Source: Pseudomonas khavaziana (lineage in GTDB: Bacteria; Pseudomonadota; Gammaproteobacteria; Pseudomonadales; Pseudomonadaceae). From it: a stretch of DNA of 64,000 bases. Position 1 is the stretch's first letter, and every line of letters starts with the position of its first letter. The position numbers and the translations under genes are program-made. Location of the stretch: positions 88,622 through 152,621 of the forward strand of contig NZ_JAHSTT010000013.1 in NCBI RefSeq assembly GCF_019145205.1, read 5' to 3'. Below are positions 17,752-26,380 of this stretch, one piece after another. Below the pieces are notes generated by a model, which had not been told where the DNA came from, made no database searches, and saw only the letters and a program-made list of their open reading frames with translations.

Positions 17752-17915
17752 ACGCACCTCTGCATTCGACTACTGCCATTCAAAATCCTTATTTCCTGTG
17801 CCAGCTCGCGCCAATGTCACAACTATAGAAATCGGCACTTCGGCCCGCGCTAGGACAAAACCCATTCAGCCGATTATTTTTTGCACCTTCCGGTAGGAAA
17901 ATTCGCTACCCGCCC

Positions 17916-18131
17916 TTATTGAGAGATCCACTCCTGATAGGTCTCCTGCAGCTCCACCCCCAGCCGGTCTTCCAGTTGCACCAGCTCACCCAATGCCATC
18001 AGTTGCCCATTGACCCGCACCTCCACACATCGGGTTACCCCTGGATCCAAGGGCAGCACCTTCCCCGGTGCGAACGCAGCCAGACGCTTGCGGCTGATCA
18101 GTTGCTCCTGCAACAGTATTTCCAGATGCAT
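17916..18131 (-). CDS. SctQ/FliN-type SpoA domain protein (type III secretion C-ring fragment)
   Basis: A 71-residue protein that is essentially one SpoA domain: LEILLQEQLISRKRLAAF, APGKVLPLDPGV, VEVRVNGQLMALGELVQLED, RLGVELQETY. This is the C-terminal fold of SctQ and of FliN. A full SctQ is about 300 residues; here an in-frame stop at 18147-18149 cuts off anything further upstream. Some systems make a separate SctQ C-terminal product, so a functional small protein is possible, but no other secretion structural genes were recognised nearby. ATG 18131 follows AAGG at 9 bases; TTG 18137 is an alternative. Most likely a remnant. Confidence 0.72.
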   Translation of the reverse strand: MHLEILLQEQLISRKRLAAFAPGKVLPLDPGVTRCVEVRVNGQLMALGELVQLEDRLGVELQETYQEWISQ

Positions 18132-18195
18132 GGACAAAGGCCTTTTTCAGAGGAAAAACTCAGGATCTGCTTGCAGAAACGCACGTTACACAGGC

Positions 18196-18318
18196 TCAGA
18201 TTGCCCGGTGGTCAACGGCCTCACACCAGACAGCGCAACTGCCCAGCAACAACACGCCACAGATCAGCACCAGGTACAGCCAGCGGTATTTGATCGTTAC
18301 GGGTGAATCAGCGTACAC
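18196..18318 (-). CDS. Possible small membrane peptide, unassigned
   Basis: A 40-residue frame from GTG 18318, reading YRWLYLVLICGVLLLGSCA across one clear transmembrane helix after a short hydrophilic start. The open frame continues upstream for about 20 codons without an ATG. It lies directly upstream of the SctQ-like fragment on the same strand, so it may be another decayed piece of that locus. No family is recognised and it may not be a gene. The rest of 18138-18564 shows nothing else. Confidence 0.25.
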   Translation of the reverse strand: MYADSPVTIKYRWLYLVLICGVLLLGSCAVWCEAVDHRAI

Positions 18319-18564
18319 CGTGGATATTCCTGGGCTGTATGGCTTGAAGAAGCGGCCATACTGCGAGGCGCAAGAGGTTCAATCATGATGGAAAGCTGAC
18401 GGCAGAACCCACCTTCCAACCCATGGCATGTGCCTTGCTATGCACTCTGTAACAGGCCCGCGCCAAAGACTCGGCGAGCCTACGTACATAGCCGTGGTTG
18501 CCCTGCATTGGCCTGCATGGCCCCCCTGGAAATCACGGCTTTCTTGAAAAAAAGGCAGGTGTCG

Positions 18565-19764
18565 ATGAACGATCCACTGGCTTGGGTAAACGGCAGTGAC
18601 GCCCCGGAAAAAAGCAGCCTCGACCTGGGCTTCATGGCATTGACCGATTGCGCCTCGCTGGTAGTTGCCGCCACCCAAGGCTTCGCCCAACCCTATGGCT
18701 TGACGCTGAATCTCAAGCGCCAATCGTCCTGGGCCAACCTGCGTGACAAGCTGGTCAGCGGCGAACTGGACGCCGCCCACAGTCTCTACGGGCTGGTCTA
18801 TGCCGTGCATCTGGGCATCGGCGGCGTCGTCCCCTGCCCCATGGCGGTGCTGATGGGGCTCAACCAGAACGGCCAAAGCATCAACCTGTCCCAGGGCCTG
18901 CAAAACCAAGGGGTGATCACTCCTGTAGCGCTGGAACGCCATGTGCACCAAAGTCGGACAAAATTGACCTTCGCCCAGACGTTTCCCACGGGCACCCACG
19001 CCATGTGGCTGTATTACTGGCTGGCGAGCCAGGGGATTCATCCATTGCAGGACGTTCAGAGCGTGGTGGTGCCACCGCCGCAGATGGTCGCCCACCTACA
19101 GGCCGGGCGCATCGACGGGTTTTGTGTAGGCGAACCCTGGAGTGCCAGTGCGGTGCGACACCAACAGGGCTTTACCCTGGCGACCACTCAGGCAATCTGG
19201 CCGAATCATCCGGAAAAGGTCCTGGGCTGCACCCAGGCCTTTGTCGATGCCTACCCCAATACGGCTCGCCTGCTGGTCATGGCAATCCTCGAGGCCAGCC
19301 GATTTATCGAACAGAGCACTGAAAACCGTCGCTCCACCGCCCGCTTGCTCAGCGCCCGCGAATACCTCGACGCACCGCTGGACACTATCGAACCCCGCCT
19401 GCTGGGCAATTATGACGACGGCCTCGGCAACCAGTGGCAAGACCCCCACGCATTGCGTTTTTTCGCCGGTGGCGAGGTGAACTTGCCCTACCTCAGCGAC
19501 GGCATGTGGTTCATGACCCAGTTCCGGCGCTGGGGGTTGCTGCGTGAAGAGCCTGACTACCTCGGCGTCGCCCGCCAGGTGCAGCAACTGGCCTTGTATC
19601 GCCAGGCGGCCACGGCGCTGGGTATCACCACCTACGACGAGGATATGCGCAGCAGCCAGTTGATCGACGGCAAGACCTGGGACGGCTCCGACCCCGCCGG
19701 TTACGCCCGCAGCTTCCGCTTGCATGCCATGGCGCCTGACATCCGCCACCAAGCGCTGCGCTGA
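18565..19764 (+). CDS. nasS: NasS, nitrate/nitrite-sensing partner of NasT
   Basis: A 399-residue protein of the NrtA/CmpA substrate-binding family without signal peptide, so cytoplasmic. Characteristic segments are LGFMALTDCASLVVAATQGF near the N-terminus, the SGELDAAHSLYGLVYAVHLG region and GRIDGFCVGEPWSA. In characterised bacteria NasS holds NasT inactive until nitrate or nitrite binds. ATG 18565 (MNDPLAWV) follows AGGCAGGTGTCG; longer upstream frames cover the intergenic region. nasT begins 13 bases later. The pair heads the nitrate-assimilation block. Confidence 0.92.
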   Translation: MNDPLAWVNGSDAPEKSSLDLGFMALTDCASLVVAATQGFAQPYGLTLNLKRQSSWANLRDKLVSGELDAAHSLYGLVYAVHLGIGGVVPCPMAVLMGLNQNGQSINLSQGLQNQGVITPVALERHVHQSRTKLTFAQTFPTGTHAMWLYYWLASQGIHPLQDVQSVVVPPPQMVAHLQAGRIDGFCVGEPWSASAVRHQQGFTLATTQAIWPNHPEKVLGCTQAFVDAYPNTARLLVMAILEASRFIEQSTENRRSTARLLSAREYLDAPLDTIEPRLLGNYDDGLGNQWQDPHALRFFAGGEVNLPYLSDGMWFMTQFRRWGLLREEPDYLGVARQVQQLALYRQAATALGITTYDEDMRSSQLIDGKTWDGSDPAGYARSFRLHAMAPDIRHQALR

Positions 19765-19777
19765 CAGGAGCACGAGC

Positions 19778-20353
19778 ATGTTACGAATCCTGTTGATCAA
19801 CGACACCCCGCGCAAAGTCGGTCGGCTCAAGGCCGCGTTAACCGAAGCCGGTTTCGAGGTGATCGATGAGTCGGGCCTGACCATTGACCTGCCCGCACGC
19901 GTCGAAACGGTGCGCCCGGATGTGATCCTGATCGATACCGAGTCACCCGGCCGCGATGTGATGGAGCAAGTGGTGCTGGTCAGCCGCGACCAGCCCCGGC
20001 CCATCGTGATGTTTACCGATGAGCACGACCCGAACGTGATGCGCCAGGCGATCAAATCGGGAGTCAGTGCCTATATCGTCGAAGGCATCCAGGCACAGCG
20101 CTTGCAACCGATCCTCGATGTCGCCATGGCCCGCTTCGAGAGCGACCAGGCCATGCGCGCCCAGCTGCACGCCCGCGACCAGCAGTTGGCCGAGCGCAAG
20201 CGCATCGAGTTGGCCAAGGGCCTGTTGATGAAAATGAAGAACTGTAATGAAGAAGAGGCCTACACCCTGATGCGCCGCCAGGCCATGAGCCGCCAGCAGA
20301 AACTGATCCAGGTGGCGGAGCAGATTATTGCCATGAGCGAGTTGCTCGGCTGA
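19778..20353 (+). CDS. nasT: NasT, ANTAR-domain antitermination response regulator
   Basis: A 191-residue regulator: an N-terminal receiver-like domain (about 1-120; acidic residues in LLINDTP, likely phospho-acceptor region LIDTES) and a C-terminal ANTAR domain (about 130-190) with RKRIELAKGLLMKMKNCNEEEA. ANTAR proteins bind paired hexaloop hairpins in leader RNA and prevent termination. Both downstream operons, nasA and nirB, have such leaders here. ATG 19778 has CAGGAGCACGAGC upstream. Release by NasS upon nitrate sensing is known for the family. Confidence 0.95.
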   Translation: MLRILLINDTPRKVGRLKAALTEAGFEVIDESGLTIDLPARVETVRPDVILIDTESPGRDVMEQVVLVSRDQPRPIVMFTDEHDPNVMRQAIKSGVSAYIVEGIQAQRLQPILDVAMARFESDQAMRAQLHARDQQLAERKRIELAKGLLMKMKNCNEEEAYTLMRRQAMSRQQKLIQVAEQIIAMSELLG

Positions 20354-20385
20354 TCTGGCTCAGCTCTTGCTAAACAATCCTTACA

Positions 20386-20468
20386 GGTAGCCAACGGCGG
20401 TTGCCCCTCCACGACAAAGACGTCGCCCATCCGGTTTGCCCCTCGCGAACCTGGTGGCGGCGTTTTTT
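20386..20468 (+). promoter_or_regulatory. NasT-responsive leader RNA and terminator of nasA
   Basis: Two hairpins with six-base loops having A at position 1 and G at position 4 are visible. P1 is GGTAGCC-AACGGC-GGTTGCC (20386-20405, three wobble pairs). P2 is CGAC-AAAGAC-GTCG (20412-20425). A terminator follows: CGTCGCC (20421-20427) pairs with GGCGGCG (20456-20462) before six T. The terminator's 5' arm overlaps the 3' arm of P2, so the two folds exclude each other. This fits NasT antitermination. Confidence 0.8.
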
Positions 20469-20507
20469 GCGTTTTGGTCCCCTAGCTCCCAACCGTTGAG
20501 GTGCATG

Positions 20508-21719
20508 ATGAAATCAAGCTTCTGGAAATCCGGGCACACCCCGACCCTGTTCGCCGCGTTCCTGTATTTCGATCTGAGCTTTATGGTCTGGTACCTGCTG
20601 GGCCCGTTGGCGGTGCAGATCGCCGCCGATTTGCAACTGACCACTCAACAGCGTGGCCTGGTGGTGGCGACACCGATCCTGGCCGGCGCGCTGCTGCGCT
20701 TTCTGATGGGCATGCTCGCCGATAAGCTATCGCCCAAGACCGCAGGTTTGATTGGCCAGGTGATTGTGATCGTGGCGCTGTTCTGTGCCTGGAAACTGGG
20801 GATCCACAGCTACGGGCAGGCCTTGCTGCTGGGCCTGTTCCTGGGCATGGCCGGTGCCTCCTTTGCGGTCGCCCTGCCCTTGGCGTCCCAGTGGTACCCG
20901 GCGCAACATCAGGGCAAGGCCATGGGCATCGCCGGGGCCGGTAACTCCGGCACCGTGTTCGCCGCCTTGCTGGCACCAGTGCTGGCGGCCGCGTTCGGCT
21001 GGAGCAATGTGTTCGGCTTTGCGCTGATTCCGCTGGTGCTGACGCTGATCGTGTTCGCCTGGCTCGCACGCAATGCCCCAGAGCGGCCGAAAGCCAAATC
21101 CATGGCCGACTACTTTAAGGCCCTGGGCGACCGCGACAGCTGGTGGTTCATGTTCTTCTACAGCGTGACCTTCGGTGGCTTTATCGGTTTGGCCAGCGCC
21201 CTTCCCGGCTACTTTAATGACCAGTACGGCCTGAGTCCGGTGACCGCCGGCTACTACACCGCTGCCTGCGTGTTCGGCGGCAGCCTGATGCGGCCCTTGG
21301 GCGGTGCCTTGGCGGACCGTTTCGGCGGGATCAAGACCCTGCTCGGCATGTACAGCGTGGCGGTGATCTGTATTGCGGCAGTGGGTTTCAACCTGCCCAG
21401 TTCCTACGCGGCGCTGGCGCTTTTCGTCTGCACCATGCTCGGCCTTGGTGCCGGTAATGGCGCGGTATTTCAACTGGTGCCGCAACGTTTTCGTAGTGAG
21501 ATCGGCGTGATGACCGGGCTGATCGGCATGGCCGGCGGTATCGGTGGCTTCGCTCTCGCGGCGGGCATGGGTGCGATCAAGCAGAGCACCGGCAGTTATC
21601 AACTGGCCCTGTGGTTGTTCGCCAGCCTCGGTGTGCTGGCCTGGTTCGGCCTGCATGGCGTGAAGCGGCGCTGGAGAACCACTTGGGGTTCGGCCGCCGT
21701 GACCGCCGCACGCGTTTGA
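20508..21719 (+). CDS. nasA: Nitrate/nitrite MFS transporter (NarK/NasA type)
   Basis: A 403-residue inner-membrane major-facilitator protein with 12 predicted helices. Nitrate-porter family segments are visible: FLYFDLSFMVWYLLGPL, GIAGAGNSGTVFAALLAPVL (nitrate signature) and the second signature GLGAGNGAVFQLVPQRF. It imports nitrate for assimilation. ATG 20508 is preferred because GAGG lies 6 bases upstream; ATG 20505 is adjacent. The stop overlaps the next gene's ATG. Expression should depend on NasT acting on the leader. Confidence 0.94.
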   Translation: MKSSFWKSGHTPTLFAAFLYFDLSFMVWYLLGPLAVQIAADLQLTTQQRGLVVATPILAGALLRFLMGMLADKLSPKTAGLIGQVIVIVALFCAWKLGIHSYGQALLLGLFLGMAGASFAVALPLASQWYPAQHQGKAMGIAGAGNSGTVFAALLAPVLAAAFGWSNVFGFALIPLVLTLIVFAWLARNAPERPKAKSMADYFKALGDRDSWWFMFFYSVTFGGFIGLASALPGYFNDQYGLSPVTAGYYTAACVFGGSLMRPLGGALADRFGGIKTLLGMYSVAVICIAAVGFNLPSSYAALALFVCTMLGLGAGNGAVFQLVPQRFRSEIGVMTGLIGMAGGIGGFALAAGMGAIKQSTGSYQLALWLFASLGVLAWFGLHGVKRRWRTTWGSAAVTAARV

Positions 21720-23389
21720 TGAGCCTGCAACTGAGCATCGCCCAAGCCAGCGCCATCGGACCCCGCAGCGAAAACCAGGATGCGCTGCGGGTGGTCACGC
21801 CCCTGGCGGAACTGGCGGCGAGCAAAGGCTATCTGTGCGCATTGGCCGATGGCGTCAGCCAATGCGCCGACGGTGGTCTGGCCGCGCGCTCGACCTTGCA
21901 GGCCCTGGCCCTGGACTACTACGCCACGCCGCAGACCTGGGGCGTGGCCCAGGCGCTGGAGCGTCTGCTGCTGGCGCAGAACCGCTGGTTGCAGGCCAAT
22001 GGCGGCGGGCAACCGTTGCTGACCACCTTGAGCGCCCTGGTGTTTCGCGGCCGGCGTTTCACCCTGGCCCATGTCGGCGATTGCCGGGTATATCGCTGGC
22101 TCGACGGCGAGTTGCAACGCATCAGCGAAGACCATGTGTGGGAACAGCCGGGCATGCAACATGTGCTCAAGCGCGCCCTCGGCCTGGATCAGCATCTGGT
22201 GCTGGATTTCCTCGATGGCGAACTGCGCGAAGGTGAATGCTTCCTGCTGCTCAGCGACGGGGTGTGGGCGACACTGGGCGACGCCAGCATCGGCACGATC
22301 CTGCGTGAACAAAGCGACCTCGACCTGGCCGTCAGCACCCTGGTCAACGCTGCGCACCTGGCCGGCAGCCAAGACAACGCCAGCGCCTTACTGGTGCGTA
22401 TCGACCGACTCGGCGCCGCCACTCTCGGCGACGCCCTGGTGCAGTTGCAGCAATGGCCGCTGCCGCCAGCGCTGAAGGCCGGCCAGACCTTTGAGGGCTG
22501 GCGGGTGGAGAGCGTGTTGGCCCAGAGTCGCCAGTCGCTGTTGTACCGTGTCCGCGATGCCCAGCAACAACCCTGGCTGCTCAAGACGCTGCCACTGAGC
22601 CACGATGACGACACCGACGCGGCCCAAGCCTTGTTGTCGGAAGAATGGTTCCTGCGCCGGGTCGCCGGCCGTGCCTTTCCTGAAGTGCATGCCGCCAGTG
22701 GTCGTCAGCATTTGTACTACGTGATGCGCGAATATCCCGGGCAGACCCTGGCCCAACTGTTCCAGCAGCAAGGCCCACTGCCGCTGGCGCAGTGGCAGAC
22801 GATCGCCGAACGTTTGCTGCGGGCCGTGGGCCTGTTGCATCGCCGGCAGATCCTGCACCGCGATATCAAGCCGGAAAACCTGCTGCTGGGAGACGATGGC
22901 GAACTGCGTGTGCTGGACTTCGGCCTGGCCTACTGCCCCGGGCTGTCTGAAGACCGCGCCCATCTGCTGCCCGGCACTCCGAGCTTTATCGCACCGGAAG
23001 CCTTCGGTGGCGAGCAGCCTACAGGGCAACAGGATTTGTATGGCGTTGGTGTGACCTTGTATTACCTGCTGACCGGGCATTATCCCTACGGCGAAATCGA
23101 AGCCTTCCAACGCCCGCGCTTTAACCAGCCGGTCAGCGCCAGCCGCTATCGTCCCGACTTGCCGGATTGGTTGCCCCACAGCCTGGAACGTGCCGTGGCC
23201 GCCCTGCCCGCACAACGCTATGAAACCGCCGAAGAATGGCTGCTGGTAATGGAACAGTCCGACCGCCATGAACTCAGCCTGCGGCCACGCCCCCTGCTGG
23301 AACGCGAACCGCTCAAGGTGTGGCAAACCCTGGCGGTGGCTTCGCTGCTGATCAATCTGGTGCTGCTGTACTGGCTTTTGCACCACTAA
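21719..23389 (+). CDS. PP2C phosphatase - Ser/Thr kinase fusion with C-terminal membrane anchor
   Basis: A 556-residue protein combining opposing activities. The N-terminal PP2C-type phosphatase (about 1-235) has D21 in SENQD, D44-G45 in ADGVSQC, GDCRVYRW, SDGVW and SQDNAS. A Ser/Thr kinase domain follows (about 250-525), with HRDIKPENLLL (H380-D382), DFG (D400) and PSFIAPEAFGG; the likely ATP lysine is in LLKTLPL. A single helix near residues 534-552 (TLAVASLLINLVLLYWLL) anchors it in the membrane. Its ATG overlaps the nasA stop (TGATG), so it is translationally coupled to the nitrate transporter. Targets are unknown; the transporter is an attractive guess. Confidence 0.9.
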   Translation: MSLQLSIAQASAIGPRSENQDALRVVTPLAELAASKGYLCALADGVSQCADGGLAARSTLQALALDYYATPQTWGVAQALERLLLAQNRWLQANGGGQPLLTTLSALVFRGRRFTLAHVGDCRVYRWLDGELQRISEDHVWEQPGMQHVLKRALGLDQHLVLDFLDGELREGECFLLLSDGVWATLGDASIGTILREQSDLDLAVSTLVNAAHLAGSQDNASALLVRIDRLGAATLGDALVQLQQWPLPPALKAGQTFEGWRVESVLAQSRQSLLYRVRDAQQQPWLLKTLPLSHDDDTDAAQALLSEEWFLRRVAGRAFPEVHAASGRQHLYYVMREYPGQTLAQLFQQQGPLPLAQWQTIAERLLRAVGLLHRRQILHRDIKPENLLLGDDGELRVLDFGLAYCPGLSEDRAHLLPGTPSFIAPEAFGGEQPTGQQDLYGVGVTLYYLLTGHYPYGEIEAFQRPRFNQPVSASRYRPDLPDWLPHSLERAVAALPAQRYETAEEWLLVMEQSDRHELSLRPRPLLEREPLKVWQTLAVASLLINLVLLYWLLHH

Positions 23390-23495
23390 TGAGCAAAATC
23401 CGCCGAGGCTCTATTTAAACGCCCAATAAAACTGGGGGTATGGGAACTTGGCACAGCTGCTGCATTAGCTTTCCCAACAACCCACATATAGCCGC

Positions 23496-23584
23496 CCTTC
23501 AACGTCGAAGGCGCGTGCTTCCCGAGAGAACGGGACCAGGACAAAGGCGTCCTCGCTAGCTGACTAGCGGGGACGCCTTTTTTT
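23496..23584 (+). promoter_or_regulatory. NasT-responsive leader RNA and terminator of nirB
   Basis: P1 is CCTTC-AACGTC-GAAGG (23496-23511) and P2 is TCCCG-AGAGAA-CGGGA (23520-23535); both have six-base loops with A1 and G4. A strong terminator follows: AAAGGCGTCC at 23543-23552 pairs with GGACGCCTTT at 23571-23580, then a T run, ending before the nirB ATG. Read-through by NasT would be needed for nirBD-nasC-cobA expression. Confidence 0.85.
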
Positions 23585-23612
23585 GTTTGCGCGTGTTTGG
23601 TCGGAGAGCGAC

Positions 23613-26066
23613 ATGAAAAAACTCAAACTGGTGATGATCGGCAATGGCATGGCCGGGGTACGTACCCTGGAGGAGTTGCTCAAGCTCAGCAGCGACATTT
23701 ATGACATCACCGTGTTCGGCGCCGAGCCCCACACCAACTACAACCGCATCCTGCTGTCGCCGGTACTGGCCGGTGAGCAAACTTTCGAAGAGATCGTACT
23801 CAACGACCTGGACTGGTATCTGGATAACAACGTCAAGTTGCTGCTCAACCGCAAGGTGGTGCAGATCGACCGGGTCAAGCGCAGAGTCATCGCCGAAGAC
23901 GGTACCGAGGCCGAGTATGATCGCCTGCTGATCGCCACCGGCTCCACGCCGTTTATCCTGCCGATCCCCGGCAATACCCTGCAGGGCGTGATTGGCTACC
24001 GCGATATCGCCGATACCCAGGCCATGATCGACACCGCCAAGACACACAAACATGCGGTGGTGATCGGCGGCGGCCTGCTCGGCCTGGAAGCCGCCAATGG
24101 CCTGATGCTGCGTGGCATGCACGTAACCGTGGTGCACCTGGGCGAATGGTTGCTGGAACGCCAGCTGGACAAGACCAGTGGCCAACTGCTGCAGACCGAA
24201 CTGGAAAGCCGCGGCCTGGTGTTTCGCCTGTGCGAACAAACCCAGGCCCTGCACGACGCCGGCAATGGCCGGGTCGGCTCGGTGCAATTCAAGAATGGCG
24301 ACATCATCCCCGCCGACCTGGTGGTGATGGCCGCCGGTATCCGCCCCAATACCGAACTCGCGGAAAAGTCCGGTATTCCCTGCAACCGAGGGATCCTGGT
24401 CAACGACACGATGCAGACCTACGACCCGCGCATCTATGCGATCGGCGAATGCGCCAGCCATCGTGGCATCGCCTATGGCCTGGTGGCGCCGTTGTTCGAA
24501 CAGGCCAAGGTCTGCGCCAACCATCTTGCCCAACTGGGCTTTGCCACCTACAAGGGCTCGGTCACCTCGACCAAGTTGAAGGTCACCGGCATCGACCTGT
24601 TCTCGGCCGGCGACTTCATGGGCGGCGAAGGCACCGAGACCATCACCCTCTCCGACCCCATTGGCGGCGTGTACAAGAAGCTGGTGATTAAGGACGACAT
24701 ACTGGTCGGCGCCTGCCTGTACGGCGATACCGCGGACGGCGGTTGGTATTTCCGTCAGATTCGCGAGAATCACGCCATTGGCGAAATCCGCGATCACTTG
24801 ATGTTCGGTGAGAATGCACTGGGCGACGTCGGCCACCAAGGACAGGACAAGGCCATGAGCATGGCCGACAGCGCCGAAGTCTGCGGCTGCAACGGCGTGT
24901 GCAAGGGCACCATCGTCAAGGCAATCCAGGAACAAGGGCTGTTCAGCGTCGACGAGGTGAAAAAGCACACCAAGGCCGCCAGTTCCTGCGGCTCCTGTGC
25001 TGGCCTGGTGGAACAGATCCTGATCAACACCGTGGGCGGCGCCGCCGACGTCAAACCCAAAAGCGAAAAGGCCATCTGCGGCTGCAGCGATCTCAATCAC
25101 GGGCAGATCCGCCAGGCCATCCGCGAGCAGCACCTGCTGACCATCGACAGCACCCTGCGTTACCTCAACTGGCGCACGCCCAATGGCTGCGCCACCTGCC
25201 GCCCGGCGCTCAACTATTACCTGATTTCCACCTGGCCCGGCGAGGCCAAGGACGATCCGCAATCGCGGCTGATCAACGAGCGGGCCCACGCCAATATTCA
25301 GAAAGATGGCACCTACTCGGTAGTCCCACGGATGTGGGGCGGTGTGACTAACCCCTCGGAGCTGCGCCGCATCGCCGATGTGGCCGACAAGTACAACGTG
25401 CCGATGGTCAAGGTCACGGGCGGCCAGCGCATCGACCTGCTCGGCATCAAGAAGCAGGACTTGCCGGGCGTATGGAAGGACCTGGATATGCCGTCCGGCC
25501 ACGCCTACGGCAAGTCCATCCGCACCGTAAAAACCTGCGTGGGCAGCGAGTTCTGCCGATTCGGCACGCAGAACTCCACGCAACTGGGCATCGAGCTGGA
25601 GCATGACCTGTTCAATATGTGGTCGCCCCACAAGGTCAAGCTGGCGGTCTCCGGCTGCCCACGCAACTGTTCGGAAGCGGGGATCAAGGATGTCGGAATC
25701 ATCGGCGTCGACTCCGGCTGGGAGATGTATATCGGCGGCAATGGCGGGATCAAGACCGAAGTCGCGGAGTTCTTCGTCAAGCTGAAAACCGCCGAGGAGG
25801 TGCGCGAATACAACGGCGCGTTCCTGCAGCTGTACCGCGAAGAAGCTTTCTATCTGGAGCGCACGGTGCACTACCTGCAACGGGTGGGTATGGAGCACAT
25901 CAAGAAGGCAGTGCTCGAGGACCCGGCCCGCCGCAAGACCCTCAACGAGCGCCTGCAGTTCTCGCTGTCATTCGAGCAGGACCCGTGGAAAGAGCGCCTG
26001 GAACAGCCGCTGCTGAAAAAGGAATTCGACGTTATCCCCGTGAAACAGCTGGAGGTCTCGCTATGA
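23613..26066 (+). CDS. nirB: Assimilatory nitrite reductase, large subunit
   Basis: An 817-residue NAD(P)H-dependent enzyme reducing nitrite to ammonium. It has an N-terminal FAD/NAD(P) oxidoreductase region (MIGNGMAGVRTLEELL; VVIGGGLLGLEAANGL; the YAIGECA motif), two BFD-type [2Fe-2S] domains (CGCNGVC with CGSCAGL, and CGCSDLNH with CATCRPAL), and the C-terminal sulfite/nitrite reductase region with siroheme/4Fe-4S cysteines in TCVGSEFCRFG and SGCPRNCSEAG. ATG 23613 has CGGAGAGCGAC upstream. Its 3' end overlaps nirD (ATGA). A terminator-bearing leader precedes it. Confidence 0.96.
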   Translation: MKKLKLVMIGNGMAGVRTLEELLKLSSDIYDITVFGAEPHTNYNRILLSPVLAGEQTFEEIVLNDLDWYLDNNVKLLLNRKVVQIDRVKRRVIAEDGTEAEYDRLLIATGSTPFILPIPGNTLQGVIGYRDIADTQAMIDTAKTHKHAVVIGGGLLGLEAANGLMLRGMHVTVVHLGEWLLERQLDKTSGQLLQTELESRGLVFRLCEQTQALHDAGNGRVGSVQFKNGDIIPADLVVMAAGIRPNTELAEKSGIPCNRGILVNDTMQTYDPRIYAIGECASHRGIAYGLVAPLFEQAKVCANHLAQLGFATYKGSVTSTKLKVTGIDLFSAGDFMGGEGTETITLSDPIGGVYKKLVIKDDILVGACLYGDTADGGWYFRQIRENHAIGEIRDHLMFGENALGDVGHQGQDKAMSMADSAEVCGCNGVCKGTIVKAIQEQGLFSVDEVKKHTKAASSCGSCAGLVEQILINTVGGAADVKPKSEKAICGCSDLNHGQIRQAIREQHLLTIDSTLRYLNWRTPNGCATCRPALNYYLISTWPGEAKDDPQSRLINERAHANIQKDGTYSVVPRMWGGVTNPSELRRIADVADKYNVPMVKVTGGQRIDLLGIKKQDLPGVWKDLDMPSGHAYGKSIRTVKTCVGSEFCRFGTQNSTQLGIELEHDLFNMWSPHKVKLAVSGCPRNCSEAGIKDVGIIGVDSGWEMYIGGNGGIKTEVAEFFVKLKTAEEVREYNGAFLQLYREEAFYLERTVHYLQRVGMEHIKKAVLEDPARRKTLNERLQFSLSFEQDPWKERLEQPLLKKEFDVIPVKQLEVSL

Positions 26067-26380
26067 ACTGGCTGGATATCTGCGCCCTGGATGAAATCAA
26101 CACTCTGGGCTCGCGCATCATCAGTGGGCCGAAAGGCGACATCGCGATTTTTCGCACCAGTGACGACGAAGTCTTCGCCCTCGACGACCGTTGCCCGCAC
26201 AAGGGCGGCCCCCTATCCCAAGGCTTGATCTACGGCAAGCGCGTGGCCTGCCCGCTGCACAACTGGCAGATTGACCTGGCGTCCGGCGAAGCCCAGGCCC
26301 CGGATATCGGCTGTGCCCACCATCATCAGGCCCGGGTGGAAAACGGTCGGGTGATGCTGGCCCTGCGGGACGCTGGTTGA
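26063..26380 (+). CDS. nirD: Assimilatory nitrite reductase, small subunit
   Basis: A 105-residue Rieske-fold subunit partnering NirB. The [2Fe-2S] ligands are in CPHKGGPL and CPLHNWQ. The start overlaps the nirB stop by 4 bases and GGAGG lies upstream. Its stop overlaps the nasC ATG (TGATG), so nirB-nirD-nasC are translationally coupled. Confidence 0.96.
   Translation: MNWLDICALDEINTLGSRIISGPKGDIAIFRTSDDEVFALDDRCPHKGGPLSQGLIYGKRVACPLHNWQIDLASGEAQAPDIGCAHHHQARVENGRVMLALRDAG

Noticed and set aside
23556..25898. A 780-codon minus-strand open frame opposite nirB
   Set aside because: Shadow frame. NirB on the plus strand has all its cofactor motifs and a matching operon.
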